Assembly (NCBI GenBank): GCA_016795465.1
Contig: JAEUHK010000127.1
Span: forward strand, 62,001-126,000
Reading direction: 5' to 3'
Source of the DNA: Verrucomicrobiaceae bacterium
Lineage (GTDB): Bacteria; Verrucomicrobiota; Verrucomicrobiia; Verrucomicrobiales; Verrucomicrobiaceae
Length of the DNA: 64,000 bases
Each line of letters opens with the position of its first letter. The stretch's first letter is position 1. The notes below the pieces were generated by a model, which saw nothing but the letters and a program-made list of their open reading frames with translations, ran no database searches and was not told the DNA's origin. Made by a program: the position numbers and the translations under genes. Positions 1 through 7,642 of the stretch are shown piece by piece.

Positions 1-2
1 TG

Positions 3-479
3 TTTTATGCCCTCGCCGTGCTGCGCGTGATCCTTCCGCCGCTCCGCGAGCGCACGGGAGACATCCCGGCCCTCGCCGCTTCGCGCACGGGTGATCTCGC
101 GCTGTCCGCCGAGGCTCTCGCCGCCCTCAAAGGGCACGGGTGGCCCGGCAACGTCCGCGAGCTGCAAACCGCGCTCGCCCATGCGGCGGCCGTTTGCGGT
201 GGAAACACCATCCTGCCGCATCACCTGCCCGCGCACCTCACCGCCAGCCAGCCTTCCAATCATCTCGAAGAGAGCATGAAACGCTCGCTGGCCGCCTGGC
301 TCGACCAAAAGACCACCGGCGAGGACGACAGCATGCCCGCCTACGACGACCTGCTCGAAACCGTCGAGGCCGCCATGCTCGAAACCCTCCTCCAACGCTT
401 CGACCAAAAGCCCACCCGCCTCGCTGCCGCCCTCCAAATGAACCGCGCGACGCTGCGACGGAAGCTGAAGGAGGATTAA
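3..479 (+). CDS. Sigma-54-dependent transcriptional activator, C-terminal part
   Basis: Only the 3' end is present; the reading frame is open from the window edge. The visible residues carry the end of the AAA+ sigma-54 interaction domain, with the LPPLRER motif followed by DIP and the WPGNVREL sensor II segment. A C-terminal Fis-type helix-turn-helix follows, ending LQMNRATLRRKLKE. Proteins of this family use ATP hydrolysis to open RNA polymerase-sigma-54 complexes at enhancer-dependent promoters. The N-terminal sensory or receiver domain lies outside the window, so the signal and target genes cannot be inferred. The gene ends in a TAA and is followed by an inverted repeat before the convergent gamma-glutamyltransferase gene. 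Confidence 0.9.
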   Translation, partial: FYALAVLRVILPPLRERTGDIPALAASRTGDLALSAEALAALKGHGWPGNVRELQTALAHAAAVCGGNTILPHHLPAHLTASQPSNHLEESMKRSLAAWLDQKTTGEDDSMPAYDDLLETVEAAMLETLLQRFDQKPTRLAAALQMNRATLRRKLKED

Positions 480-515
480 GCCGAGGGCGAGTTATCCCAG
501 CCATCGACACGTAAG

Positions 516-584
516 TTGGAGTGTAGGCTTTAGCCGATACGAAAACTAAAAAGACACTCGCGTCGGCTAAAGCCTGTACTCCAA
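516..584. repeat. Intergenic inverted repeat (REP-like palindrome)
   Basis: Two 26-bp arms, 516-541 and 559-584, are near-perfect reverse complements built around GGCTTTAGCCGA and TCGGCTAAAGCC. They are separated by a 17-bp A-rich spacer. The element lies between two convergent genes (ends at 479 and 610). It could fold as a bidirectional terminator-like hairpin, but no T-run follows either arm. Its arms resemble dispersed palindromic elements of other bacteria; copy number elsewhere in the genome cannot be seen. Confidence 0.75.
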
Positions 585-609
585 CCTCTGCTGCACCACC
601 TTATCGCCT

Positions 610-2271
610 TCACCGCCCGTCCGCCTTGCCCGGCACGCGAGGATCGTGAGCAGGGAAAAACAGCTTTTTCTCCGCATCAAAGTAGATCGCCTGGCAGGCA
701 CCGAAGCTGGTTGTCGGAGCGAGCTTGTGGCCGAGCCTCTCGACACGTTGAAGGGTTTCATCGCCAAAGGCTTTTTCGATCTTCAGCTCATCGGGGTTCC
801 ATTGATGATGAAAACGCGGCTCGGCGAGTGCGGCGGCCGGAAGCTGGCCATCGTCGATGATGTGGGTGAGCAGCAGCAGGGCCTGCGTGATGATCGTGGG
901 GCCGCCAGCGGCGCCGGTGACGATGACAGGCTGTCCGTCCTTCAGCACGATGGTCGGGCTCATGCTGGAAAGCGGCCGTTTCCCGGGCGCGACGGCATTG
1001 GCCTCGGCTCCGACGAGCTTGAAGGCATTCGGAATGCCGGGCTGCACAGCGAAATCATCCATCTCGTCATTCAACAGCACGCCGGTGCCGGGAATGACGA
1101 CCTTGCTGCCGAAGGCGGTGTTGATCGTTTGATTCAGCGCCACCCAATTTCCCTCCGCATCCGCGGCGCAGAGGAAGGTGGTGTGCTTGCCGAAGATGTC
1201 CCCTTCCCAATGCGGTGGCATGCCGTGACCGGAAACGGTGGTCACATGATCGAGGTCGATCTTCTTGGCGAGCTCGGCCGCGTAAGCGGGATCGACGAGG
1301 CCTCGCGGCACCTTCGCAAAGTCGGGATCGCCCAGCCAATGCGCACGATCCGCAAAGGCGAGCTTCATCGCCTCCGTGATGACATGCACGCGACTGCTCG
1401 CACGGAAGTGGCGGATCGGAAAATGCTCCAAGATGTTCAAGATCTGCGCCACATGCACGCCACCGGAGCTGGGCGGAGGCATCGTGATGAGGTCATAACC
1501 GCGATACTTGGAGCGAATCGCCTCGCGCTCCGGTGCTTTGTAGGCCGCGTAATCCGCGGCGGTGGTGATGCCGCCATTCGCTTTCATCCATTCCTCGGTC
1601 TTTTGGGCAAATTCACCCTCGTAGAACCACTCGATGCCGTTTTTCGCGATGGTCCGATAAGTGGCCGCCAGGTCCGTTTGCACGAGCTGCTGGCCCTTTT
1701 CGATGGGTTTGCCCTCTCTGAGGAAGATGGCGGCGGAGGCGGGGAACTTCGCCAGCTTCGCCGCGGTGGCGGCGAGCTTGCGGGCATAGGGCTCATCAAT
1801 CGGAAAACCCTTCTCCGCGATGTCCGCGGCAGGCAGCAGCACATCGGCGAGCTTGAGCTTGCCATGCTTCGTTTGAGCCGCGGCGCAGGCTTTGAGGTAG
1901 CCAGGCACACCGCTCGCGAGAGCACCGGTCTTGCTGGCCTCATCGTCGAGCTTGCCATTGATGACATACATGTCGCGATGCGCCTTTGCGGGTGCCATTT
2001 CACGTCCGTCGATGCAGGTCACGGTGCCGTCGGCGGCCCGGATGACGAAAAAGCAGCCGCCGCCGATGCCGGAGTTATGCCCATCGACCACGCCGAGCGT
2101 CAAACCAGCCGCGATGGCCGCGTCGATGGCGTTTCCACCTTTCGCAAAGGCATTCATCCCGGCCTGCGTGGCCAGCGGATGCACTGTGGCGATGGCTTGT
2201 TTCGGATACGCAGCGTCCTCGGCATGCAGCAGACCGGCGAGGAGCAGAAACAGAAAGGGAAGAGCCTTCAT
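610..2271 (-). CDS. ggt: Gamma-glutamyltransferase
   Basis: A 553-residue exported protein, normal length for the family. A signal peptide (about residues 1-17, ending LLHAE) points to the periplasm. The N-terminal half has the conserved GGNAIDAAIAAG segment and GGGCFFV loop. The autoprocessing/catalytic threonine is expected at T364 in GKHTTFL, where the precursor cuts itself into large and small subunits. The glycine-rich PLSSMSPT and GAAGGP substrate-site motifs follow. The family hydrolyses or transfers the gamma-glutamyl group of glutathione and related peptides. The gene appears monocistronic: 127 bp separate it from the same-strand oxidoreductase gene upstream, which ends in an intrinsic terminator. 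Confidence 0.95.
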   Translation of the reverse strand: MKALPFLFLLLAGLLHAEDAAYPKQAIATVHPLATQAGMNAFAKGGNAIDAAIAAGLTLGVVDGHNSGIGGGCFFVIRAADGTVTCIDGREMAPAKAHRDMYVINGKLDDEASKTGALASGVPGYLKACAAAQTKHGKLKLADVLLPAADIAEKGFPIDEPYARKLAATAAKLAKFPASAAIFLREGKPIEKGQQLVQTDLAATYRTIAKNGIEWFYEGEFAQKTEEWMKANGGITTAADYAAYKAPEREAIRSKYRGYDLITMPPPSSGGVHVAQILNILEHFPIRHFRASSRVHVITEAMKLAFADRAHWLGDPDFAKVPRGLVDPAYAAELAKKIDLDHVTTVSGHGMPPHWEGDIFGKHTTFLCAADAEGNWVALNQTINTAFGSKVVIPGTGVLLNDEMDDFAVQPGIPNAFKLVGAEANAVAPGKRPLSSMSPTIVLKDGQPVIVTGAAGGPTIITQALLLLTHIIDDGQLPAAALAEPRFHHQWNPDELKIEKAFGDETLQRVERLGHKLAPTTSFGACQAIYFDAEKKLFFPAHDPRVPGKADGR

Positions 2272-2345
2272 GCAACGAGGCTAAACACGGCCCGATGGTC
2301 CGTCGATGAAAAAAGCCTCGCCAGAATCGGTGAGTCCTTCACGCC

Positions 2346-2379
2346 AAAAAAAGCGGGAGCCCCTCGCGAGGCTCCCGCT
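2346..2379 (-). terminator. Rho-independent terminator after the Gfo/Idh/MocA gene
   Basis: On the minus strand a perfect 10-bp GC-rich stem, AGCGGGAGCC pairing with GGCTCCCGCT around an eight-base loop, is followed directly by a run of seven T residues (A-run at 2346-2352 on the plus strand). It lies about 20 bp past the stop of the oxidoreductase gene ending at 2399. It separates that gene from the gamma-glutamyltransferase gene. This is the clearest intrinsic terminator in the window. Confidence 0.9.
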
Positions 2380-2398
2380 GAATGCTTTGCAGGATGGA

Positions 2399-3730
2399 TT
2401 AGACCTTCCACTCGCCGCGATACTCGCGGGTGAGCCACTTCGGATCGCCACCGCTCACGAAGGTGTGCGCGGCGGGGTCCCACTTGATGTTCGCACCATA
2501 CCAGTAGCCGAAGTTCATGAGGTGGCAGGCGATGGCGCTGCTGGCACCGGTGCTGGCCGGGCAGATCGGATCTTTGCGGCTCTTCACGCAGGCGATGAAG
2601 TCGGCGATCTGATCTTTGCTTTCATACAGCGAGACCTTCTTGTCCTTGAGGAACTCACGCTCCGAGAGGGCGACCTCACGATCAACCGACGTGCCGGCGG
2701 TCTTGTCCTTGCCGTGGAAGGCATGAACTTCCTTGCCACCGAGGCTGAGGGCGAATTTGCCGCGTCCGACATTCACCTCACCGAGCGTGCCGTGGAAGGT
2801 GCAGCCGTGGCTGCCTTCCGCGTGCGTGAGCACGGCACCGCTGGCGTAGATAAGCTGGCAGCCACGCTTGGCGTTTTCGTAATCAGCGGGTGCTTTGACC
2901 TCCACTGGGCCGTTTCCATCCTCACCGAGACCCCACTGGGCGATGTCGATGTGATGCGCACCCCAGTCGGTGATCATGCCGCCACCGAATTCACGCGTGT
3001 TGCGCCAGTTCGGGAAGACCTTGCTCTCGCCGATGGGGCAGAGCTCGTGGTTGAAGGGCACGAGCGGGGCCGGGCCGCACCACATGTCCCAATCGAGGCC
3101 CTCGGGCTTCGGCTCTTCAGGATAGGCGTTCGGCTTGGCAGGATTGCCGATGGAAATGGTGATGCGCTCGACCTTGCCGATCACGCCATTGCGCACGAGC
3201 TCGCAGGCGATGCGGAATTCCTTGCTGCTGCGCTGCATGGAGCCGGTCTGCAGCACGCGGTTGTGCTTCTTGACGGTTTCCACCACGGAGACGGCCTCGT
3301 GGATGTTGTGCGTGAGCGGCTTCTCGCAATACACGTCCTTGCCGTGGCTGAGGGCGCTGTTCGTGATGATGGCATGCCAGTGGTCCGGCGTGGCGATGCA
3401 CACGGCGTCGATGTCCGCACGCTCGGTGATCTGGCGGAAGTCGCCGGTGGTCTCGCAGGGCTTGCCGGTGCCACCGTTCTTTGCGTAATGATCATCCACA
3501 CGCTTCTTGTAGAGATCACGGCGCACGTCATAGACGTCGCAGACGGCCACGACCTCGACTTCGGGATACTGGAGGAATTTGCCGATGAGGCCGCCCATCT
3601 GCTTGCCGAGGCCGATGAAGCCCATGCGGATCTTCCCATTGGCCGATTGCGACCAGACACGGGACGGGAGGATGAAAGGCGCGGCGACGCTGGCGGCCGC
3701 GGACTGGATGAAATGACGACGGTTGTTCAT
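2399..3730 (-). CDS. Gfo/Idh/MocA family oxidoreductase, Tat-exported
   Basis: A 443-residue NAD(P)-dependent oxidoreductase of the Gfo/Idh/MocA family, which typically acts on sugars, inositols or glycosides. The start chosen (ATG at 3730) gives the N-terminus MNNRRHFIQS followed by a hydrophobic Ala-rich stretch and the end of a signal at SRVWSQ, a twin-arginine signal. The Rossmann motif GFIGLGKQMGG follows. The family catalytic lysine lies in CEKPLTH. The C-terminal half is the family's alpha/beta substrate-binding domain. Longer in-frame starts upstream give no signal peptide. A strong terminator follows. The natural substrate cannot be told from sequence. A second family member lies at 18955-20400. 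Confidence 0.92.
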   Translation of the reverse strand: MNNRRHFIQSAAASVAAPFILPSRVWSQSANGKIRMGFIGLGKQMGGLIGKFLQYPEVEVVAVCDVYDVRRDLYKKRVDDHYAKNGGTGKPCETTGDFRQITERADIDAVCIATPDHWHAIITNSALSHGKDVYCEKPLTHNIHEAVSVVETVKKHNRVLQTGSMQRSSKEFRIACELVRNGVIGKVERITISIGNPAKPNAYPEEPKPEGLDWDMWCGPAPLVPFNHELCPIGESKVFPNWRNTREFGGGMITDWGAHHIDIAQWGLGEDGNGPVEVKAPADYENAKRGCQLIYASGAVLTHAEGSHGCTFHGTLGEVNVGRGKFALSLGGKEVHAFHGKDKTAGTSVDREVALSEREFLKDKKVSLYESKDQIADFIACVKSRKDPICPASTGASSAIACHLMNFGYWYGANIKWDPAAHTFVSGGDPKWLTREYRGEWKV

Positions 3731-3824
3731 GAGTGTGGGTGGGGGCTCCAAAGGTGGGCGGCTTTTACGATGCTGGCAAAGGCTTCCTTGCGCCCGTGTG
3801 AGCTCAACCATACGATGCGCGGCC

Positions 3825-4418
3825 ATGAAATACCTGCTGCTGCCCGCTTTCGCCGTCCTGCTCCCGAGTTGCATCGATCCCTACATGATGAACATGGGAG
3901 TCAATCCGTATGCAGATCCTTACGGCGGCCAGTATCGCCAGGACATGCGTGATCAGGGACGCGAAATGAACCAGATGGCCTACGAACGCGGCTGGCAGGA
4001 TGGCCAGGCCGATGCGCAGCGCCGCCAAAGCCAGAACTACAACCGCTACCGCAGTTCCCGCTTCGACCGCAGCACGGAGATGGCCTACCGCGATGGCTAC
4101 AATCAAAGCTACTCGCAGAGCAGCAGCAGCCTGAACAACCTCAACCAGCCCCCTGCCTACTACCCACCGCAAGGTAGCGGCTACCCGCAGCAGCAGCCCG
4201 CCCCGGCGGAAACCGACGCGGCCTACCAGCAGGGCTACGACTACGGCCTGCGTGACCGCGTGGGCGGCCGCGTGGCCGATCCCGCCGCGCATGTGGGCCG
4301 CTACGATCCGCGGAAGCGCAGCAACTTCGACCGCGGCTACTACGATGGCTACAATTCACGCTCGTCCATGAATCAACGCCCGCCCGCCGGTGGCAGCGGC
4401 AACTTCTGGAACCTGTGA
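3825..4418 (+). CDS. Lipoprotein with repeated Gly-Tyr-rich motifs
   Basis: A 197-residue predicted lipoprotein. The start at 3825 gives a hydrophobic signal ending in the lipobox LLPSC, with Cys16 the predicted lipidated residue. The mature part has low complexity, rich in Tyr, Gln, Asn, Arg and Gly. It holds four degenerate copies of a unit of the type aromatic-x-x-GY/W-x-x-G (for example YERGWQDGQ, YRDGYNQSY, YQQGYDYGLRD, FDRGYYDGYNS). I recognise no enzymatic domain. The repeats may be surface-exposed and glycan- or peptidoglycan-associated, but that is speculation. Its stop overlaps the GTG of the next gene by 4 bp, so the two may be translationally coupled. Confidence 0.75.
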   Translation: MKYLLLPAFAVLLPSCIDPYMMNMGVNPYADPYGGQYRQDMRDQGREMNQMAYERGWQDGQADAQRRQSQNYNRYRSSRFDRSTEMAYRDGYNQSYSQSSSSLNNLNQPPAYYPPQGSGYPQQQPAPAETDAAYQQGYDYGLRDRVGGRVADPAAHVGRYDPRKRSNFDRGYYDGYNSRSSMNQRPPAGGSGNFWNL

Positions 4419-6067
4419 ATCCCCACGAACGCGGCTGGCGCATCTCGGTCGAAATTCCCACCATGAGCGCCGCTGACGACTTCCTCCGCATCGCCGCCGA
4501 CTTCCAACTCGGCAGCCTCGAAACCGAAGCGCAGCATCCGCTCACCGCGGATCTCTCGCGTCTCGCGAACGAAAACCTCCCCGAGGCCCTGCACCTCATG
4601 CGTGAGGTCGATGTGCTTGCTTTGAAGCGGTTTGAAAATGCCCGCGAAGGCCTCATCGACCTCGCCGCGGCCATTGGTGAAACCTTTGCGAAGGGCAAAC
4701 GCGTCTATCTCTGCGGCTGCGGTGCCACCGGCAGGCTCTCGCTGAGTCTCGAAATCTTCTGCCGGCAAGGCGTGCTGCCCTGGCCGCGTGAGGACAGCGT
4801 CCGCGCCTTCATGGCTGGTGGCGATCTCGCGCTCATCAAAGCCATCGAGACCTTTGAGGACCATCCCGAGTATGGCGCGAGGCAGCTTGAGGAACTCGGC
4901 TTTGAAGACGGCGACCTTCTCATCAGCCCCACCGAGGGCGGCGAGACCCCGTGGGTCATCGGAGCCACCGAACGCGCCACCGAACTCTCCCGCACGCAAC
5001 CGTGGTTCCTTTACTGCAATCCCGATGACGTGCTCGCCCGCGCTGCCGAGCGATCCCGCCGCGTCTTGGAAAACCCGCGCATTCGCAAGCTGAACCTCGC
5101 CGTCGGCCCCATGGCCATCAGCGGCAGCACCCGCATGCAGGCCAGCACCGTGCTCGAGGCCGCGATCGGCTTCGCTTTGCTTCACGCCCCAAATCCCGCC
5201 AAGGCCTTCGATGAGGTCAAAAGCCTCCAAAAGCTCGTCGAAGCCAACGACGGCCAGTTTCTCGCTCCCTTCATCGAACGCGAATCTGTGCTCTACACCC
5301 AAAACGGCCATCTCATGTATGACGGCGGCCCGTTTGGCATCACCGTCGTCACCGATACCACCGAGCGTGCGCCCACCTTCAGCCTCGCCCCGTTTGAAAA
5401 GCAGGACGATCCGCACGCGCCGCTCTCCTGGTGCCATTTTTATCTGCCTGATGCGCCCGATGCCCTCACCGCCTGGAAGCATCTTCTCGGCCGCGAACCT
5501 CGCACGCTCGAATGGCCCGAGGTCCGCCACCTCGCCGGAGCCGACGTGCTGCGCTGCTACGACATGTCCCAAAACGTCGCCACCATTCGCCAGCGCCGAC
5601 TCGGCGGCATCGCGCAGCCCGTTTTCACCCTCCGCGGCGGCGCAGGCCGCATCGAATGGCATCTCGGCGACCATCACCACATCGAGACGCTCGCCGCGCC
5701 GTTCTTCCACACGCACTTGATGCTCAAAATGTGGATCAACATCCACTCCACCCTCGTCATGGGCCGCATGGGCCGCTACCTCGACAACCTCATGACCTAC
5801 GTCAAACCGAGCAACAACAAGCTCATCGACCGCGCCGCCCGCTACGTCCGCCTCCTCGCCGAAAAACGCACCGGCACCTTTCCGCCCTACGACACCACCA
5901 TCCACACCCTCTTCGCCGAACGCGAGCTCATGCAAATCGGCGAGCCTATTGTGCTAAAGACGCTGAACCGCCTGCTCGGAGATACCACACCAAGCCAGTC
6001 AACAGCATGTCCAGACATCACGAACCAACATGCCGATGCTTGCGCTAAGAGCGTTGGCAATCAGTGA
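4415..6067 (+). CDS. SIS-domain protein, MurQ/glucokinase-regulator-like, double length
   Basis: A protein of 550 residues from the GTG at 4415, which overlaps the preceding stop (GTGA). An ATG at 4463 is an alternative start. The first half has a sugar-isomerase (SIS) domain with the phosphosugar loop CGCGATGRLSLSLE and the SPTEGGETP segment, followed by AVGPMAISGSTRM. All three resemble N-acetylmuramic acid 6-phosphate etherase (MurQ). The C-terminal part ends with a MurQ-like helical segment, LKMWINIHSTLVMGRMG and then NLMTYVKPSNNKL. MurQ enzymes are about 300 residues, so the size and layout fit the glucokinase regulatory protein (GCKR)-like branch. Whether it is an etherase cleaving MurNAc-6-P or a phosphosugar sensor is open. 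Confidence 0.8.
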   Translation: MNPHERGWRISVEIPTMSAADDFLRIAADFQLGSLETEAQHPLTADLSRLANENLPEALHLMREVDVLALKRFENAREGLIDLAAAIGETFAKGKRVYLCGCGATGRLSLSLEIFCRQGVLPWPREDSVRAFMAGGDLALIKAIETFEDHPEYGARQLEELGFEDGDLLISPTEGGETPWVIGATERATELSRTQPWFLYCNPDDVLARAAERSRRVLENPRIRKLNLAVGPMAISGSTRMQASTVLEAAIGFALLHAPNPAKAFDEVKSLQKLVEANDGQFLAPFIERESVLYTQNGHLMYDGGPFGITVVTDTTERAPTFSLAPFEKQDDPHAPLSWCHFYLPDAPDALTAWKHLLGREPRTLEWPEVRHLAGADVLRCYDMSQNVATIRQRRLGGIAQPVFTLRGGAGRIEWHLGDHHHIETLAAPFFHTHLMLKMWINIHSTLVMGRMGRYLDNLMTYVKPSNNKLIDRAARYVRLLAEKRTGTFPPYDTTIHTLFAERELMQIGEPIVLKTLNRLLGDTTPSQSTACPDITNQHADACAKSVGNQ

Positions 6068-6334
6068 TGCCATCCACGGACGCCGCACGTGCCATGCTCG
6101 TCCCCAGATAGCTTCCACAGAAATGGCGAAGGCTTCCGCCAAGATCACCGATGCCGCATACGGCATGGCAGCCCACGGCAGGGCGAACCAGATGATCGGA
6201 TGAGTGATCGTGCTCGCGCCGAACGCAAACAAGAGCCGCTTGTTCCAAGGCAAAGTGCTGCTGAAGAGGAGATAGACTGGCACCTCGATCATCTGCGTCA
6301 GCACAAAGGCTCCCGACCAATCGTGCAGACTCAT
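5999..6334 (-). CDS. Small integral membrane protein
   Basis: A 111-residue protein with about three hydrophobic segments (around residues 8-25, 33-60 and 85-105). Its ATG overlaps the stop of the upstream 344-residue membrane protein by 4 bp (ATGA), so the two are probably co-translated partners. Its 3' end overlaps the 3' end of the convergent SIS-domain gene by 69 bp. I do not recognise the family. Conserved-looking Pro and His residues in TITHPIIWFALPW are the only distinctive motif. Overlapping convergent ends are unusual, but the hydrophobic pattern and tight coupling support a real gene. Confidence 0.65.
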   Translation of the reverse strand: MSLHDWSGAFVLTQMIEVPVYLLFSSTLPWNKRLLFAFGASTITHPIIWFALPWAAMPYAASVILAEAFAISVEAIWGRAWHVRRPWMASLIANALSASIGMLVRDVWTCC

Positions 6335-7365
6335 TCAAACCCCTCCTGTTTGGCCGACCCCTCTACAAATAGCCATGTCACGGCGACAAGCTCGAGATAG
6401 CCGTGGAAGAGCGCCATGCGCAGGTAGCTCTCCCGCGCCGAGGCGAGATCAAATACTGACCAAAGGGCAATGCCCAAGGCGACGACCAGCGCAGTGACGA
6501 ACAACGGCGTCCCGAGATCGGCAAGCAGAGCATGAGCGCTCGAACGAAACGTGCGCGGTGTCTCCTGCGGCCGGTCATCTTCAGGAATCAGGCGCAACCA
6601 AACTCCATAATGAACCGATTGGGCAAACGCGAAAAGCAGCACCAATCGCAACCCCCATGGTGCCGACATGTCAGGCGCGAGAAAGGACAGGTGGTAGTCC
6701 GGACCAAGCCCATTCGGTTGCCAAACAAGCCCTTGAGACAATGGTTCCAGCCAACCAGCGAATATCGAAAGGGAGGCGATAAGGAACAGCAGAGGAACAA
6801 GGGCCTGCCCGCGCCAGGCTGTTCGTGGTCGCCAGCACCACCATAGCATCACAGCGATGAAGTTGTGAGCGTGTGCAAAAGCCAATGCAGCAAGGTCTCC
6901 CACACACCAGACTGCTACCAGCAGTGCCAGGATGATGCCAAGCGCGATCACTTTACGCCTGACATGTCCACGAGCGAGCAGTGCCATGGCCGCGCACGCG
7001 GTCAGGCCGCTTGTCATCGTGAAGTTGGAAGTTCCCGCGAGGATCAGCGGCATGCCCACTGGCAGCCACCATTTGCGACGGCGATGCAGTCCCGGCCGAA
7101 GCACCAGATAACGCAGATCCGCCAGAAGGTGCGGCACACCGAGCACGACAGGACCGAGGGCAAGCAGCCAAAAAGGGGAGATCATGGTGGCAGCAAGGGA
7201 AAAGCCGACAACACCGCAACCGGCCGCCATCACACGCAGCTCACGCCGCCTGATGAAGGGCTTCGCCATAGGGCCAAGCTTCTTCAACATGACCCGTCTG
7301 GCACGGTCCAGCGGCGCGAGAAGGGCCGCTGATGCTGTCACGAGCCGTGTGGGGGAATTCATCAT
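6331..7365 (-). CDS. Polytopic membrane protein of unknown function
   Basis: A 344-residue protein from the ATG at 7365 (a second ATG follows directly, and a TTG lies at 7392). After a basic N-terminus it has roughly eight to nine hydrophobic helices. Several histidines sit near membrane boundaries: GVPHLLADLRY, AFAHAHNF, SVHYGVW and FHGYLE. Spaced membrane histidines of this kind recall di-iron or carotenoid-cleaving membrane enzymes such as Brp/Blh, but I see no diagnostic motif and assign no function. It is coupled by a 4-bp overlap to the small membrane protein downstream. It is divergent from a broken small lipoprotein gene starting at 7413. Confidence 0.75.
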   Translation of the reverse strand: MMNSPTRLVTASAALLAPLDRARRVMLKKLGPMAKPFIRRRELRVMAAGCGVVGFSLAATMISPFWLLALGPVVLGVPHLLADLRYLVLRPGLHRRRKWWLPVGMPLILAGTSNFTMTSGLTACAAMALLARGHVRRKVIALGIILALLVAVWCVGDLAALAFAHAHNFIAVMLWWCWRPRTAWRGQALVPLLFLIASLSIFAGWLEPLSQGLVWQPNGLGPDYHLSFLAPDMSAPWGLRLVLLFAFAQSVHYGVWLRLIPEDDRPQETPRTFRSSAHALLADLGTPLFVTALVVALGIALWSVFDLASARESYLRMALFHGYLELVAVTWLFVEGSAKQEGFE

Positions 7366-7412
7366 GATGAGGATTGACGTGTCTCTCGCCAATCGTCATG
7401 ATTTTGTCCGCC

Positions 7413-7642
7413 ATGAGCATCAAACGCCATCTTTTTCCCACCCTCGGTGCCCTTGTCCTGATCGCCGATGTTCCTCCGCCGGGGCCACGCCCCACTCCCG
7501 ATCAGCCAACGCCTTCAACACCTGGCTGCACGATGAGGAAGACGTCTCATTCAACAGCGGCCATCGATACGCCGAAGCCAAAGAAGGTTTGATCACATTC
7601 GCTCCGTCGTCTGGATGCCGAGGAGGCCGAGGCCGGTCTTGA
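7413..7642 (+). pseudogene. Small lipoprotein gene with an apparent 1-base deletion
   Basis: From the ATG at 7413 one frame reads MSIKRHLFPTLGALVLIA, a good lipoprotein signal, then turns into a Pro-rich tail and stops near 7592. The frame one base back continues with CSSAGATPHSRSANAFN and then a normal-looking acidic stretch (LHDEEDVSFNSGHRYAEAKE) to a stop at 7642. Adding one base near 7467 would join them and create the perfect lipobox LIAGC followed by SS. That would give a lipoprotein of about 76 residues. This is either a real frameshift or a sequencing error. The rebuilt gene overlaps the 3' end of convergent argS by about 50 bp. Confidence 0.6.

Noticed and set aside
2306..3952. Long plus-strand frame opposite the first Gfo/Idh/MocA gene
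   Set aside because: Shadow of the real minus-strand gene, which has a Tat signal, Rossmann motif and terminator.
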